17,616 nucleotides of DNA, taken from NCBI GenBank assembly GCA_030622125.1, contig JAUXGM010000031.1, forward strand, positions 1 to 17,616, written 5' to 3'. Within the stretch, counting starts at the first letter, position 1. Every line of letters starts with the position of its first letter. Below are positions 1-8,065 of this stretch, piece by piece. The position numbers and the translations under genes were made by a program. The DNA is from a bacterium. Lineage in GTDB: Bacteria > AUK180. The notes beneath the pieces were generated by a model that saw only the letters and a program-made list of their open reading frames with translations, ran no database searches and had not been told where the DNA came from.

Positions 1-11
1 AGGAGAGTTTT

Positions 12-1796
12 ATGCCGAAAAAACTTCTTTCGGGAAACGAAGCAATTGCAAGAGGTGCTTATGAAGCCGGCGTCAAGGTTGCTGCTGCCTATCCGGGAAC
101 CCCATCAACCGAGATACTCGAGACAATTGCAAAATACAATGAGGTATATGCGGAATGGGCACCGAATGAAAAGGTAGCTGTTGAGGTTGCGATCGGTTCT
201 GCTTTTGCCGGAAAAAGAAGCCTCTGTGCAATGAAACATGTAGGACTTAATGTTGCAGCAGATCCATTTTTTACACTTTCCTATACTGGAATTGAAGGTG
301 GATTTGTGCTTGTTTCAGCAGATGATCCCGGAATGCATTCCTCACAAAATGAGCAGGATAATAGAAATTATGCAAGGTTTGCAAAGATACCGCTCTTTGA
401 ACCATCCGATTCACAGGAAGCGAAGGATTTTACAAAGTTAGCATATCAAGTATCCGAGAACTTTGATACACCTGTAATGGTCAGATCAACAACACGTCTT
501 TCACATTCAAAAGGACTCGTTGAGCTGGAAGATCGAACAGAACAAGAAGCAAAGGAATTTCCTAAAAGACAGGAAAAAAAATATATTACAATCCCTGCAC
601 ATGCAAGACCTTTAAGGGTAAAGGTTGAAAGGAGATTGGGAAAACTAAAAGAGTATAGTGAAAAAACAGATATAAATAGAGTAGAATGGGGCGATAAGGA
701 TCTTGGATTTATTGTTTCCGGTATTTCATACAACTATGTAAAGGAATGCTACCCTTATGCCTCTGTTCTAAAACTTGGTTTTACGAATCCGTTGCCGATA
801 GATAGGATCAGAGAATTTGTAAAGAAAGTAGAAAAAGTAATTGTTGTTGAAGAGAATGATCCATTTATCGAAAATGAAATAAAGGCAAATGGAATTATGG
901 TGGACGGAAAAAACATAATTCCGAATATGGGAGAACTCAATACCGATGTTATAAAGAAGAGCATCGAAGGAATAAAAGAAGTATCAAAAAAAGAGGCTGT
1001 TCCCGTCAGACCGCCTGCACTTTGTCCGGGCTGTCCGCATAGGGGAGTCTTTATTGTTTTAAGAGAACTCGGATTGAGGGTTGTCGGTGATATCGGATGT
1101 TACACGCTTGGGGTATTGCCTCCTCTCTCTGCACTTGATTGGCAGGTCTGTATGGGTGGCGGTATAAGTTTAGTTCAAGGCATTGCAAAAGCATGGGATG
1201 ATAAAATAAGCGATAAGGTAGTTGGGATGGTCGGTGATTCTACATTTTTTCACTCAGGTATCACGGGACTTATAGATATAGTTTACAACAAAGGACTTAG
1301 CACGCTTTTTATCCTTGATAATTCTACCACTGCAATGACGGGAACACAGGAAAATCCTGGAACCGGAAGGACATTAAAAGGAGAATCGACAAAGCAATTA
1401 AGTATAAAAAAAATATGCGAAGCTGTTGGTGTTGAAGAGGTTTATGAAATAGATCCTTACTACCTTGATAATTTGAAAGAAATTGTAAAAAACGCAATTT
1501 CTTCACCAAGACCAACTGTAATTATATGCAAAAATTCCTGTATGCTCCTAAAATTCAGGGCAGGGGAAAAATTTACGCCGCTTAAGGTCAATTCCGAGAA
1601 ATGTATTGGATGTAAAGCATGTATATCGGTTGCCTGTCCTGCAATAACTTATGATAAGAAAAATAAAAAAGCATTTATTGTAAAGGAACTTTGTGTAGGA
1701 TGTGAGATGTGCGCAAAGATGTGTCCCGTTGCTGCTTTTGAAAAAGATGGTAAATCGCTTACCTATCCGAATATCCATAAGATAAGGGGGAAATAA
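12..1796 (+). CDS. iorA: Indolepyruvate:ferredoxin oxidoreductase, alpha subunit
   Basis: Catalytic subunit of the cytoplasmic enzyme that oxidatively decarboxylates aryl pyruvates (from Trp, Phe, Tyr transamination) to aryl-acetyl-CoA, reducing ferredoxin. The 594 residues give the full family layout: an N-terminal pyrimidine-binding domain (AYPGTPSTEI at 25-34), a CPGCPHRG motif at 338-345, a thiamine-diphosphate motif starting GDS at 408 and ending at N437, and a C-terminal ferredoxin domain with two cysteine sets. Set one is C531, C534, C537, C542 (CxxCxxCxxxxCP); set two is C561, C564, C567, C571 (CxxCxxCxxxCP). Both should bind 4Fe-4S clusters. An AGGAGAG ribosome site at 1-7 fixes the ATG. 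The stop overlaps the iorB start by one base (TAATG), as expected for translational coupling. Substrate preference among aryl pyruvates cannot be read from sequence. Confidence 0.96.
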   Translation: MPKKLLSGNEAIARGAYEAGVKVAAAYPGTPSTEILETIAKYNEVYAEWAPNEKVAVEVAIGSAFAGKRSLCAMKHVGLNVAADPFFTLSYTGIEGGFVLVSADDPGMHSSQNEQDNRNYARFAKIPLFEPSDSQEAKDFTKLAYQVSENFDTPVMVRSTTRLSHSKGLVELEDRTEQEAKEFPKRQEKKYITIPAHARPLRVKVERRLGKLKEYSEKTDINRVEWGDKDLGFIVSGISYNYVKECYPYASVLKLGFTNPLPIDRIREFVKKVEKVIVVEENDPFIENEIKANGIMVDGKNIIPNMGELNTDVIKKSIEGIKEVSKKEAVPVRPPALCPGCPHRGVFIVLRELGLRVVGDIGCYTLGVLPPLSALDWQVCMGGGISLVQGIAKAWDDKISDKVVGMVGDSTFFHSGITGLIDIVYNKGLSTLFILDNSTTAMTGTQENPGTGRTLKGESTKQLSIKKICEAVGVEEVYEIDPYYLDNLKEIVKNAISSPRPTVIICKNSCMLLKFRAGEKFTPLKVNSEKCIGCKACISVACPAITYDKKNKKAFIVKELCVGCEMCAKMCPVAAFEKDGKSLTYPNIHKIRGK

Positions 1797-2380
1797 TGAA
1801 CGAGAAAAATATACTTATCGCCGGTGTCGGCGGACAGGGTGTTATCCTGGCATCGGAGATATTATCCGAGGTTGGAATTAAAGCAGGCTATGATGTAAAG
1901 AAGAGTGAGATTCATGGAATGTCCCAGCGAGGTGGAAGCGTTACCTCTGATGTCAGATGGAATAAAGAAAAGGTTTATTCTCCGACAATTTCAAAGAAAA
2001 GTGCGGATTTCATACTCGGATTTGAAAAGCTTGAAACCCTGCGATCAATAGATATGATCAAACCCGACGGGGTTATTATATCGTCGGATTACCATCTTGA
2101 TCCGATGACCGTTTCAGCAGGTAACCAAATTTATCCGGAAGATGTTGAAGAAAAAATTAAGAAGATTCATTCAAGATCATATTTTTTTTCCAATGAAGAA
2201 GTAATAAAAAAAATAGGAAATCCAAAGGCAATAAATATCTTTATCGTTGGAGCACTTTCATATTTTATGGATATTGATAAAGAACTTTGGTTTGATGTGA
2301 TAAAAAATAAGGTTCCACCGAAAACAGTTGAACTAAATATAAAAGCATTTGAAGAAGGCTATAATATTGTCAAAAAATAA
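1796..2380 (+). CDS. iorB: Indolepyruvate:ferredoxin oxidoreductase, beta subunit
   Basis: Small partner of IorA, supplying the gamma-type 2-oxoacid oxidoreductase domain. The 194-residue length is normal. It opens with a glycine-rich strand-loop (GVGGQGVILASEIL, residues 10-23) and carries the family motif SEIHGMSQRGGSV at 37-49. There are no cysteine clusters, as expected, because electron transfer centres are in IorA. The ATG at 1796 overlaps the iorA stop, so the two chains are probably made in a fixed ratio. The 3' end overlaps the start of glyS. Confidence 0.95.
   Translation: MNEKNILIAGVGGQGVILASEILSEVGIKAGYDVKKSEIHGMSQRGGSVTSDVRWNKEKVYSPTISKKSADFILGFEKLETLRSIDMIKPDGVIISSDYHLDPMTVSAGNQIYPEDVEEKIKKIHSRSYFFSNEEVIKKIGNPKAINIFIVGALSYFMDIDKELWFDVIKNKVPPKTVELNIKAFEEGYNIVKK
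2351..2358 (+). promoter_or_regulatory. Ribosome-binding site deciding the glyS start
   Basis: A purine-rich GAAGAAGG lies inside the iorB coding end, 8 bases before TTG 2367. It supports TTG 2367 over the in-frame TTG 2349, whose own start would lie just ahead of it. The choice also gives the protein a start closer to the usual GlyS N-terminus. Confidence 0.5.
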
Positions 2381-4391
2381 GATATTATTTTCCCTGATTT
2401 CCGAGGATATTCCTTACGATGAGATAACCGGAACAAGGAACTATTTTGAAAATGGTATTCTTGAGATACTTAAATCAAATAGCCTAAAATATCAAAAAAT
2501 TCGCTTTTTTTTTACAAAAAACAGATATGGCTTTCTTGTTGATCAATTAGTGGAAAGACAACCCAATTATACCGTTGAATTATGGGGACCTCCAAGGACG
2601 ATCTGTTATGATAAGGATAATAATCCCGCAAGACCTCTTTTTGGTTTCTGCAAAAATAATTCCATCAATACGGAAGATATTGAATTCAAAAGTAAAAAGG
2701 GACGGGAATTTGCCTATTTTTCAAAAGAAGTTGAAGGAAAAAATAGTATTGATATCTTAAAAAACGGTATTGGAGAACTTATTTCTTTGCTGCCATTTAA
2801 ACGAAAGATGCGGCTTGACAATGAGCAATTTTACACGAGACCTATACGGGGAATTATATTTTTAAAAGAAAATGAGCTTATCCCGTATGAGATATTCAAC
2901 ATAAGAAGTTCAAATGTAACATACTCTAATCATTTTACCAAGAAGATCATAATCGATAATGCACAAAATTATGAATCTCTCCTTGAAAAAAATGGTGTAA
3001 TTATTTCAGAAGAAAAACGACTTTCTAATATCAAAAAAGGATTCTCCGATATTGAAGCAATGGGTTATTCCATTGAAATTGATGAGTATAAAAAGTTTTT
3101 TTTAAGTTATCTTGATGAGAATCCTGTGGTTTTATTTGGAGATTTCAGCAAGGTTTTTTTAAAACTTCCGGAAGAGATCATAAAAAACACACTTTGGATA
3201 CATCAAAAATGTCTCTCTATCAAAAAAAATGGAGAAATAACAAACCATTATATTACCGTTATTTCCGCTACTTCTTCTCAGAAACTTGTTAAAGATAATT
3301 ATGAAAATGTAATTTCAGCGAGAATGGCTGATGCGGATTTTTTTTATGATCTTGATATCAAAACTCCCATTGAAAAATTTATTGCGAAGCTCGATAATGT
3401 TATCTATTTTGATAAATGGGGGAGTTTAAAAAGATTAGTTGAATATATTGAAAGTCTTTCGGTTATTTTATCAAAACAATTGGGATTCGATCCGGAAATT
3501 GCAAAAAAAGCGGGTCATTATTCAAAGTTCGACCTTGTTACAAATATTGTTTCAGAAAAGGAATACACATCTCTTCAAGGGGTAATGGGCTGCTATTATT
3601 TAAAAAATGCGAACATAGATGAAAAGATCGCTTATGCTGTTCGGGATCAGTATCTGCCGATCGGCGAGAACGATAGGCTTCCGGAAACCCCTTATGGTGG
3701 TATTCTTGCTATCATAAATAAACTGATATTGATCACTATTACCCATTCCCTTGATCTCAACATCAGCGGTTCAAAAGATATATACGGTGTCAGACGAGCA
3801 TCACTTGGTATTTATAAGATTGTGTTGAAGTTCGGTTTTTCTTTTGATCTTTTCTCTATTTTGGAACAAATTGATTTTCTAAATAAAAAGAATAGAGAAA
3901 ATATCTATGATTTCATAATTGACCGAATAAAAGCTTATGAAAGGGATGTAAATGGAATAAACGGTGAGATCATTAATGCTGCAACCGATTATCGAGAGAG
4001 AGATCTTTTGATACTGAAAAAGAAAATAACGGCACTTGCCGGATTTTCAAAGGAAAAAGATTTTAATTCAACAAAGATCACATTAAAAAGAGTTCTCAAT
4101 ATTCTTGATGGTAAAAACAATTATGATTTCTCAAGGGATTTGATAAGGGAGGAAGCAACGCTGATTCTCTATGAAAAATATCTTCTTTTTGAGAATGAAA
4201 CGGTTAAAAATTGGGGCAATTTTGATCTTATTTTTGTTGAAATACTAAAATTAAAGAAATATATTGATAATTTTTTTGATAATGTTATGGTAAATGTTAA
4301 TGATAAAATCCTTATGGAAAACAGAAAGGGTTTACTCAATTTAATTGGAAATAAATTGCTAAAAGTTGCTAATTTTAAAATAATTAGTTAG
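2367..4391 (+). CDS. glyS: Glycine--tRNA ligase, beta subunit
   Basis: Beta chain of the bacterial alpha2beta2 glycyl-tRNA synthetase, which binds tRNA-Gly and partners the catalytic alpha chain GlyQ. From TTG 2367 it has 674 residues, close to the usual length. Family landmarks are the ARMADADFFYDLD segment, the HD-like stretch with KKAGHYSKFDLVT followed by LQGVMGCYY, and DIYGVRRASLGIYK ahead of the C-terminal helical (DALR-like) tRNA-binding region. TTG 2367 follows a GAAGAAGG site by 8 bases; the longer form from TTG 2349 would add six residues. It overlaps iorB by 14 bases and the ppdK ribosome site overlaps its stop, so it sits inside a metabolic operon. GlyQ, normally adjacent, is not in the window. 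The sequence is lysine- and asparagine-rich and divergent, but no domain looks broken. Confidence 0.93.
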   Translation: MSKNKILFSLISEDIPYDEITGTRNYFENGILEILKSNSLKYQKIRFFFTKNRYGFLVDQLVERQPNYTVELWGPPRTICYDKDNNPARPLFGFCKNNSINTEDIEFKSKKGREFAYFSKEVEGKNSIDILKNGIGELISLLPFKRKMRLDNEQFYTRPIRGIIFLKENELIPYEIFNIRSSNVTYSNHFTKKIIIDNAQNYESLLEKNGVIISEEKRLSNIKKGFSDIEAMGYSIEIDEYKKFFLSYLDENPVVLFGDFSKVFLKLPEEIIKNTLWIHQKCLSIKKNGEITNHYITVISATSSQKLVKDNYENVISARMADADFFYDLDIKTPIEKFIAKLDNVIYFDKWGSLKRLVEYIESLSVILSKQLGFDPEIAKKAGHYSKFDLVTNIVSEKEYTSLQGVMGCYYLKNANIDEKIAYAVRDQYLPIGENDRLPETPYGGILAIINKLILITITHSLDLNISGSKDIYGVRRASLGIYKIVLKFGFSFDLFSILEQIDFLNKKNRENIYDFIIDRIKAYERDVNGINGEIINAATDYRERDLLILKKKITALAGFSKEKDFNSTKITLKRVLNILDGKNNYDFSRDLIREEATLILYEKYLLFENETVKNWGNFDLIFVEILKLKKYIDNFFDNVMVNVNDKILMENRKGLLNLIGNKLLKVANFKIIS

Positions 4392-4402
4392 GAGGTAATA
4401 AT

Positions 4403-7114
4403 ATGGCAAATGAAAAAATGGTCTATTTCTATGGCGCCGGTATAGCGGAAGGCAATGCTTCAATGAAGAATCTTCTTGGCGGAAAAGGAGCGAACCTTCA
4501 TGAAATGGCGAGCCTTGGTATTCCTGTTCCCCCAGGATTCACTATCACAACAAAGGTCTGTGTCGATTATGCAGAAACAAAAAAATATCACGATGACTTA
4601 AAAGAAATTGTTGATGAGAACATGGAGAAGATCAGCAAGGTTGTTGGAAAAAAATTTGGTGATGAAGAAAATCCACTATTAATATCGGTAAGATCGGGAT
4701 CTCGGGTTTCAATGCCCGGAATGATGGATACCGTTTTGAATTTGGGATTAAACGATAAAACCCTTTTAGGACTTATTAAACAAAGTGGCAATGAAAGATT
4801 TTCTTATGATAGCTATAGAAGATTTATGCAGATGTATGGCGATGTCGTTATGGGGATTGATCATGATAATTTTGAAGAGATACTCTCTGCTGTAAAAAAA
4901 GAGACGGATGTAAAGCTTGATACCGATTTAACTACTGCCGATCTGAAAGAGGTCATAAAAAGGTACAAGGCAATGATCAAGGACAAATTTCATAAGGAAT
5001 TCCCAACGGATCCAAACGAACAATTATGGGGAGCAATAACAGCGGTATTCGGTTCATGGAACAACGAAAGAGCCATCCAATACAGAAAAATAAATTCTAT
5101 CCCCGATAATTGGGGAACAGCGGTAAATATTGTTGCTATGGTCTATGGAAATATGGGGAATGATTCTGCAACGGGAGTTGCCTTTACAAGAGATCCGGCA
5201 ACCGGAGCTAAAAGATTTTTCGGAGAATTTCTTATAAATGCACAGGGTGAGGATGTTGTTGCCGGAATTAGAACTCCACAACATATCACTAAAAAGACAG
5301 CTGATGAATGGGGAGCAGAAAATGGGATCAATGAGGATGAAAGAGTAAAAAAATATTTTTCATTAGAGGAATTTATGCCGCCTGCTTATAATCAACTTGT
5401 TGATATTTACAAAAAATTAGAAAATCACTATCGTGATATGCAGGATATGGAGTTTACTATTGAAAGGGGAAACCTCTATCTATTACAGACAAGAACAGGA
5501 AAAAGAACCGGAAAGGCAGCTATCAAGATCGCTGTGGAAATGGTAAATGAAGGAATGATAACAAAAAAAGAAGCGATAATGAGAGTAACTCCCGATCAAC
5601 TTGATCAGCAGCTTCATCCAATGCTTGATCCGGAAGGAATAAAGGGTGTAAAGCCTATTGCAAAAGGACTTCCTGCATCTCCGGGTGCTGTTCATGGACA
5701 GATCGTATTTTCGGCAATAGACGCAGATGAATGGGTGGAAAGGGGTAAAAAGGTAATATTGGTAAGAAATGAAACATCACCGGATGATATCAAGGGTATG
5801 CAGGTATCGCAAGGTATCCTTACCGCAACAGGTGGTATGACATCACATGCAGCAGTCGTAGGCAGAGGAATGGGTAAGTGTTGTGTTGTCGGCTGCGGTG
5901 ATATTGTTATTAACTATAGTAACAAAAAAGTAGAGATACCAAAATTTGAACTTACCTTTAATGAAGGAGATGTAATTACACTTGACGGTTCAACCGGTAG
6001 GGTATATAAAGGAGAACTTCCTACAATGGATCCGGAATTTACTGAAGAATATAGTATTTTTATGAATTGGGTTGATGAATTCAGAACAATGGGTGTAAAG
6101 ACAAATGCCGATACACCGGAAGATGCAAAGAGAGCAAGGGATTTTGGTGCAGCCGGAATAGGGCTTTGTAGAACAGAACATATGTTCTTCGGCGGTGATA
6201 GAATTAAAGCAGTGAGAGAGATGATCCTTGCAGAAACACTTGAATCGAGAGAAAAGGCATTGAGTAAACTTTTACCGTTACAGGAAGAAGATTTTTATCA
6301 AATTATAAAAGCAATGGAAGGATTTCCGGTAATTATTCGTCTTCTTGATCCACCGTTGCATGAGTTCCTGCCACATTCGGACAAAGATCAGAAGACCATG
6401 GCTGATGAGATGAATCTGTCAATTGAAAAGATCAAACAGAGAGTAAATTCACTTCACGAATTTAATCCAATGCTTGGTCACAGAGGCTGTCGTCTTGGAC
6501 TTGTCTATCCTGAAATAAATAAAATGCAAATAACAGCAATATTAAGAGCAGCAGCACGGCTTATTAAGGAAGGAGTTGATGCAAAACCGGAAATTATGGT
6601 ACCGCTTATTGGTGATGTCAACGAGTTTATACCGGTTAAAAAAATGTCGCACAAAATAGCAAAAGAGGTTTTTGAGGAATTTGGTGTAACATTCAAATAT
6701 GAGGTTGGAACGATGATAGAGATACCAAGAGCAGCACTTTTAGCTGATACTATTGCAAAGGAAGCAGAATTTTTCTCCTTTGGAACCAATGATCTTACAC
6801 AAATGACATTTGGACTTTCAAGAGATGATGCTGGAAAATTCCTGCCGGGATATGTTGAGAAAAAGATATTACCTGCGGATCCATTTCAGAAACTTGATCA
6901 AGAGGGTGTTGGTCTCCTTATTAATTGGGCGGTAAAAAAGGGTAGAGAAGCAAACGATAAACTTGAGATCGGTATATGCGGTGAACACGGCGGCGAGCCG
7001 TCATCGGTGGAATTTTGTTATAGGACAGGATTTGATTATGTCAGTTGTTCTCCATTCAGGATACCAATTGCAAGATTGGCAGCGGCACAGGCAGCGATTA
7101 AGGATAAGAAATAG
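4403..7114 (+). CDS. ppdK: Pyruvate, phosphate dikinase
   Basis: Cytoplasmic enzyme interconverting pyruvate + ATP + Pi and PEP + AMP + PPi. In anaerobes it can run in either direction, toward gluconeogenesis or toward ATP gain from PEP. The 903 residues cover the N-terminal ATP-grasp domain (about 20-375, with GGKGANLHEMASLGIPVPPGF near 26-46), the swivelling phosphohistidine domain (about 420-540, GGMTSHAAVVGRGMGKCCVVG, catalytic H482 and the Thr at 480 that regulatory proteins target in other PPDKs), and the C-terminal PEP/pyruvate barrel (about 550-900, GLCRTEHMFF at 587-596, GTNDLTQMTFGLSRDD at 794-809, proton-donor Cys in GICGEHGG at C859). A strong AGGAGGT at 4390-4396 overlaps the glyS stop and fixes the ATG. 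It is the last gene of the iorAB-glyS operon, followed by a repeat-filled gap. Confidence 0.97.
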   Translation: MANEKMVYFYGAGIAEGNASMKNLLGGKGANLHEMASLGIPVPPGFTITTKVCVDYAETKKYHDDLKEIVDENMEKISKVVGKKFGDEENPLLISVRSGSRVSMPGMMDTVLNLGLNDKTLLGLIKQSGNERFSYDSYRRFMQMYGDVVMGIDHDNFEEILSAVKKETDVKLDTDLTTADLKEVIKRYKAMIKDKFHKEFPTDPNEQLWGAITAVFGSWNNERAIQYRKINSIPDNWGTAVNIVAMVYGNMGNDSATGVAFTRDPATGAKRFFGEFLINAQGEDVVAGIRTPQHITKKTADEWGAENGINEDERVKKYFSLEEFMPPAYNQLVDIYKKLENHYRDMQDMEFTIERGNLYLLQTRTGKRTGKAAIKIAVEMVNEGMITKKEAIMRVTPDQLDQQLHPMLDPEGIKGVKPIAKGLPASPGAVHGQIVFSAIDADEWVERGKKVILVRNETSPDDIKGMQVSQGILTATGGMTSHAAVVGRGMGKCCVVGCGDIVINYSNKKVEIPKFELTFNEGDVITLDGSTGRVYKGELPTMDPEFTEEYSIFMNWVDEFRTMGVKTNADTPEDAKRARDFGAAGIGLCRTEHMFFGGDRIKAVREMILAETLESREKALSKLLPLQEEDFYQIIKAMEGFPVIIRLLDPPLHEFLPHSDKDQKTMADEMNLSIEKIKQRVNSLHEFNPMLGHRGCRLGLVYPEINKMQITAILRAAARLIKEGVDAKPEIMVPLIGDVNEFIPVKKMSHKIAKEVFEEFGVTFKYEVGTMIEIPRAALLADTIAKEAEFFSFGTNDLTQMTFGLSRDDAGKFLPGYVEKKILPADPFQKLDQEGVGLLINWAVKKGREANDKLEIGICGEHGGEPSSVEFCYRTGFDYVSCSPFRIPIARLAAAQAAIKDKK

Positions 7115-7128
7115 TAAGATGTACTAAG

Positions 7129-7144
7129 TACTAAGTTTTTAGTA
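7129..7144 (+). terminator. Weak hairpin after ppdK, possible 3' end
   Basis: TACTAA, loop GTTT, TTAGTA: a 6-bp perfect but AT-rich stem starting 15 bases after the ppdK stop. It is preceded by a direct TACTAAG copy (7122-7128). There is no following T-run, so intrinsic termination is doubtful; it may only protect the 3' end or be repeat debris. Confidence 0.25.
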
Positions 7145-7214
7145 TCAGGCAAAGAAGTAGAAAAAAAAACAAATAACGGTTTTTCTATGGCTTCCCCGCA
7201 TTAGACACTATACC

Positions 7215-7244
7215 GTTATTATCGGGCCCAATCCGATAATCCAT
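7215..7244 (+). repeat. Hairpin repeat unit, copy 1 (diverged)
   Basis: Thirty-base unit with flanks GTTATT and AATCCAT. Its core is ATTATCGG...CCGATAAT, an 8-bp perfect stem that extends by one G-T pair. It differs from copies 2 and 4 in the first flank and the loop. Its left end doubles as one arm of the 9-bp inverted repeat ending at 7220. Confidence 0.75.
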
Positions 7245-7255
7245 TTTCTTCCTCT

Positions 7256-7285
7256 GTCATTATCGGGCTTGACCCGATAATCCAT
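7256..7285 (+). repeat. Hairpin repeat unit, copy 2
   Basis: Thirty-base unit beginning GTCATT and ending AATCCAT, with the stem ATTATCGGG (7259-7267), loop CTTGA, and CCCGATAAT (7273-7281). The stem is a perfect 9 bp. It is identical over all 30 bases to the copy at 7404. Confidence 0.9.
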
Positions 7286-7318
7286 ATTATAATATATTTT
7301 ATAAAAAAATAAAAATTC

Positions 7319-7347
7319 ATGGATTCCTGCTTTCGCAGGAATGACGG
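7319..7347 (-). repeat. Hairpin repeat unit, inverted, different core
   Basis: On the minus strand this reads CCGTCATT, a core with stem CCTGC/GCAGG and loop GAAA, then AATCCAT. Counting the flank bases the stem is 8 bp (ATTCCTGC/GCAGGAAT). The outer flanks match the other copies but the hairpin core is unrelated. The form resembles the GTCATTCC...GGAATCCA repeats dispersed in many bacterial genomes. Confidence 0.8.
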
Positions 7348-7360
7348 AGAAAAACATTTC

Positions 7361-7387
7361 ACCATTATTGAACTTTGTTCAAATGGT
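7361..7387 (+). repeat. Interrupted hairpin between repeat units
   Basis: ACCATT (7361-7366) can pair with AATGGT (7382-7387), and inside it GAAC (7370-7373) pairs with GTTC (7377-7380) around a TTT loop. It is followed by TTT and a pyrimidine-rich stretch. It contains the 12-mer ACTTTGTTCAAA, which recurs at 10758-10769 in the other repeat-rich gap. Confidence 0.45.
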
Positions 7388-7403
7388 TTTACTTACTCTT
7401 TCC

Positions 7404-7433
7404 GTCATTATCGGGCTTGACCCGATAATCCAT
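7404..7433 (+). repeat. Hairpin repeat unit, copy 4
   Basis: Identical over 30 bases to the unit at 7256-7285, with the same 9-bp stem ATTATCGGG/CCCGATAAT and CTTGA loop. It lies just upstream of the promoter for the next gene, so its hairpin could insulate that promoter from upstream transcription (inference). Confidence 0.9.
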
Positions 7434-7450
7434 GATTGTTCTACATTTTA

Positions 7451-7479
7451 TTGAAACTTATCACTATATATGTTATAAT
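7451..7479 (+). promoter_or_regulatory. Housekeeping-type promoter, extended -10
   Basis: TTGAAA at 7451-7456, a 17-base spacer, and TATAAT at 7474-7479, preceded by TGT (7471-7473) as an extended -10. It is positioned to start transcription about 15 bases before the ATG at 7501. Spacing and both boxes fit a sigma-70-type promoter closely. Confidence 0.8.
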
Positions 7480-7500
7480 AACTCATATTAATGAGGTATT

Positions 7501-7986
7501 ATGAAAAAAATAGAGTATGCACCCATTGGGATTATTCATTCGCCTTTTAAAGAACCGATAGGTATTCCGATACAGGCAGCAGTTGCAAAGGATTATAAGG
7601 GGACCATTGAAATATTTCCCGAATTTGAAAAGGGATTAAAGGATCTTGAAAATTTTTCACATATTTTTTTAATCTTTCACTTTCATTTATCTAAAAAAGG
7701 AAAACTTCTTGCAAAACCCTATATGGATACAAAAGAAAGAGGGATCTTTTCAATTAGGGGACCTTCTCGTCCCAATCCCATTGGTCTATCAATTGTTCGG
7801 CTTTTAAAAATTGAAAAAAATATTCTTTATATTCAAGATGTGGATATTGTTGATGGAACACCGCTTCTGGATATTAAACCTTATATTCCTGAATTTGATA
7901 ATAGAGATGTTCAAAAAATCGGTTGGCTCAAAAAAAATATTCATAAATTACCGGATACCAGCGATGATGGAAGATTTAAAAAATGA
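7501..7986 (+). CDS. trmO: TsaA/TrmO-like tRNA methyltransferase
   Basis: Member of the TsaA-like (YaeB/TrmO) family. The characterised E. coli enzyme N6-methylates the t6A37 base of certain tRNAs using SAM. The 161 residues cover the beta-barrel catalytic domain only: PIGIIHSPFKEPIGIPIQ at 8-25, LENFSHIFLIFHFH at 49-62, the signature GIFSIRGPSRPNPIGLS at 81-97, and VDGTPLLDIKPYIPEFD at 117-133. It lacks the C-terminal extension of the longer E. coli form, as do many short bacterial and archaeal members, so its RNA target is uncertain. A GAGGT at 7493-7497 lies only three bases before the ATG, which is tight; no better start is seen. It has its own promoter and is followed by another promoter, so it is probably transcribed alone. 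Confidence 0.88.
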   Translation: MKKIEYAPIGIIHSPFKEPIGIPIQAAVAKDYKGTIEIFPEFEKGLKDLENFSHIFLIFHFHLSKKGKLLAKPYMDTKERGIFSIRGPSRPNPIGLSIVRLLKIEKNILYIQDVDIVDGTPLLDIKPYIPEFDNRDVQKIGWLKKNIHKLPDTSDDGRFKK

Positions 7987-8008
7987 TAAGTGGAATCTTG
8001 TTTAACAG

Positions 8009-8037
8009 TTGACATAAAAAAATATTTATGTTAAAAT
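8009..8037 (+). promoter_or_regulatory. Promoter of the acyl-CoA ligase operon
   Basis: TTGACA at 8009-8014 (consensus), a 17-base spacer, and TAAAAT at 8032-8037, with TGT at 8029-8031 as an extended -10. The predicted start is near 8044, about 20 bases before the ATG at 8066. Confidence 0.82.
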
Positions 8038-8065
8038 TCACCTATAAAAAAAATTGGAGAATGCT

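Larger units (their letters stand above)
7115..7500. other. Gene-free repeat region downstream of ppdK
   Basis: No credible gene lies here on either strand. The stretch holds a short TACTAA/TTAGTA hairpin right after ppdK, a 9-bp inverted repeat (AATAACGGT 7172-7180 with ACCGTTATT 7212-7220), four hairpin repeat units between 7215 and 7433, another hairpin at 7361-7387, and the promoter of the next gene. The hairpins may end or attenuate ppdK transcription, but none is a textbook terminator with a strong stem and long T-run. Confidence 0.7.

Noticed and set aside
6505-6789. Minus-strand open frame of 94 codons inside ppdK
   Set aside because: It is fully within a strongly conserved gene on the other strand, with no start signal or recognisable product; the same holds for the other antisense frames in iorA, glyS, ppdK and the sucC-like gene.
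7172-7220. 9-bp inverted repeat AATAACGGT/ACCGTTATT as a terminator
   Set aside because: The loop is 31 bases, there is no following T-run, and one arm is part of a repeat unit.
7215-7433. CRISPR array
   Set aside because: Only four units, one of them inverted with another core, at unequal spacing, and no cas genes nearby.
7811-8005. Out-of-frame 64-codon reading frame in the TsaA-like gene
   Set aside because: It overlaps a conserved gene in another frame and has no ribosome site.
8054-8065. TTG 8054 as the start of the SucC-like gene
   Set aside because: It overlaps the GGAGA site that serves ATG 8066, and the family N-terminus begins at the ATG.
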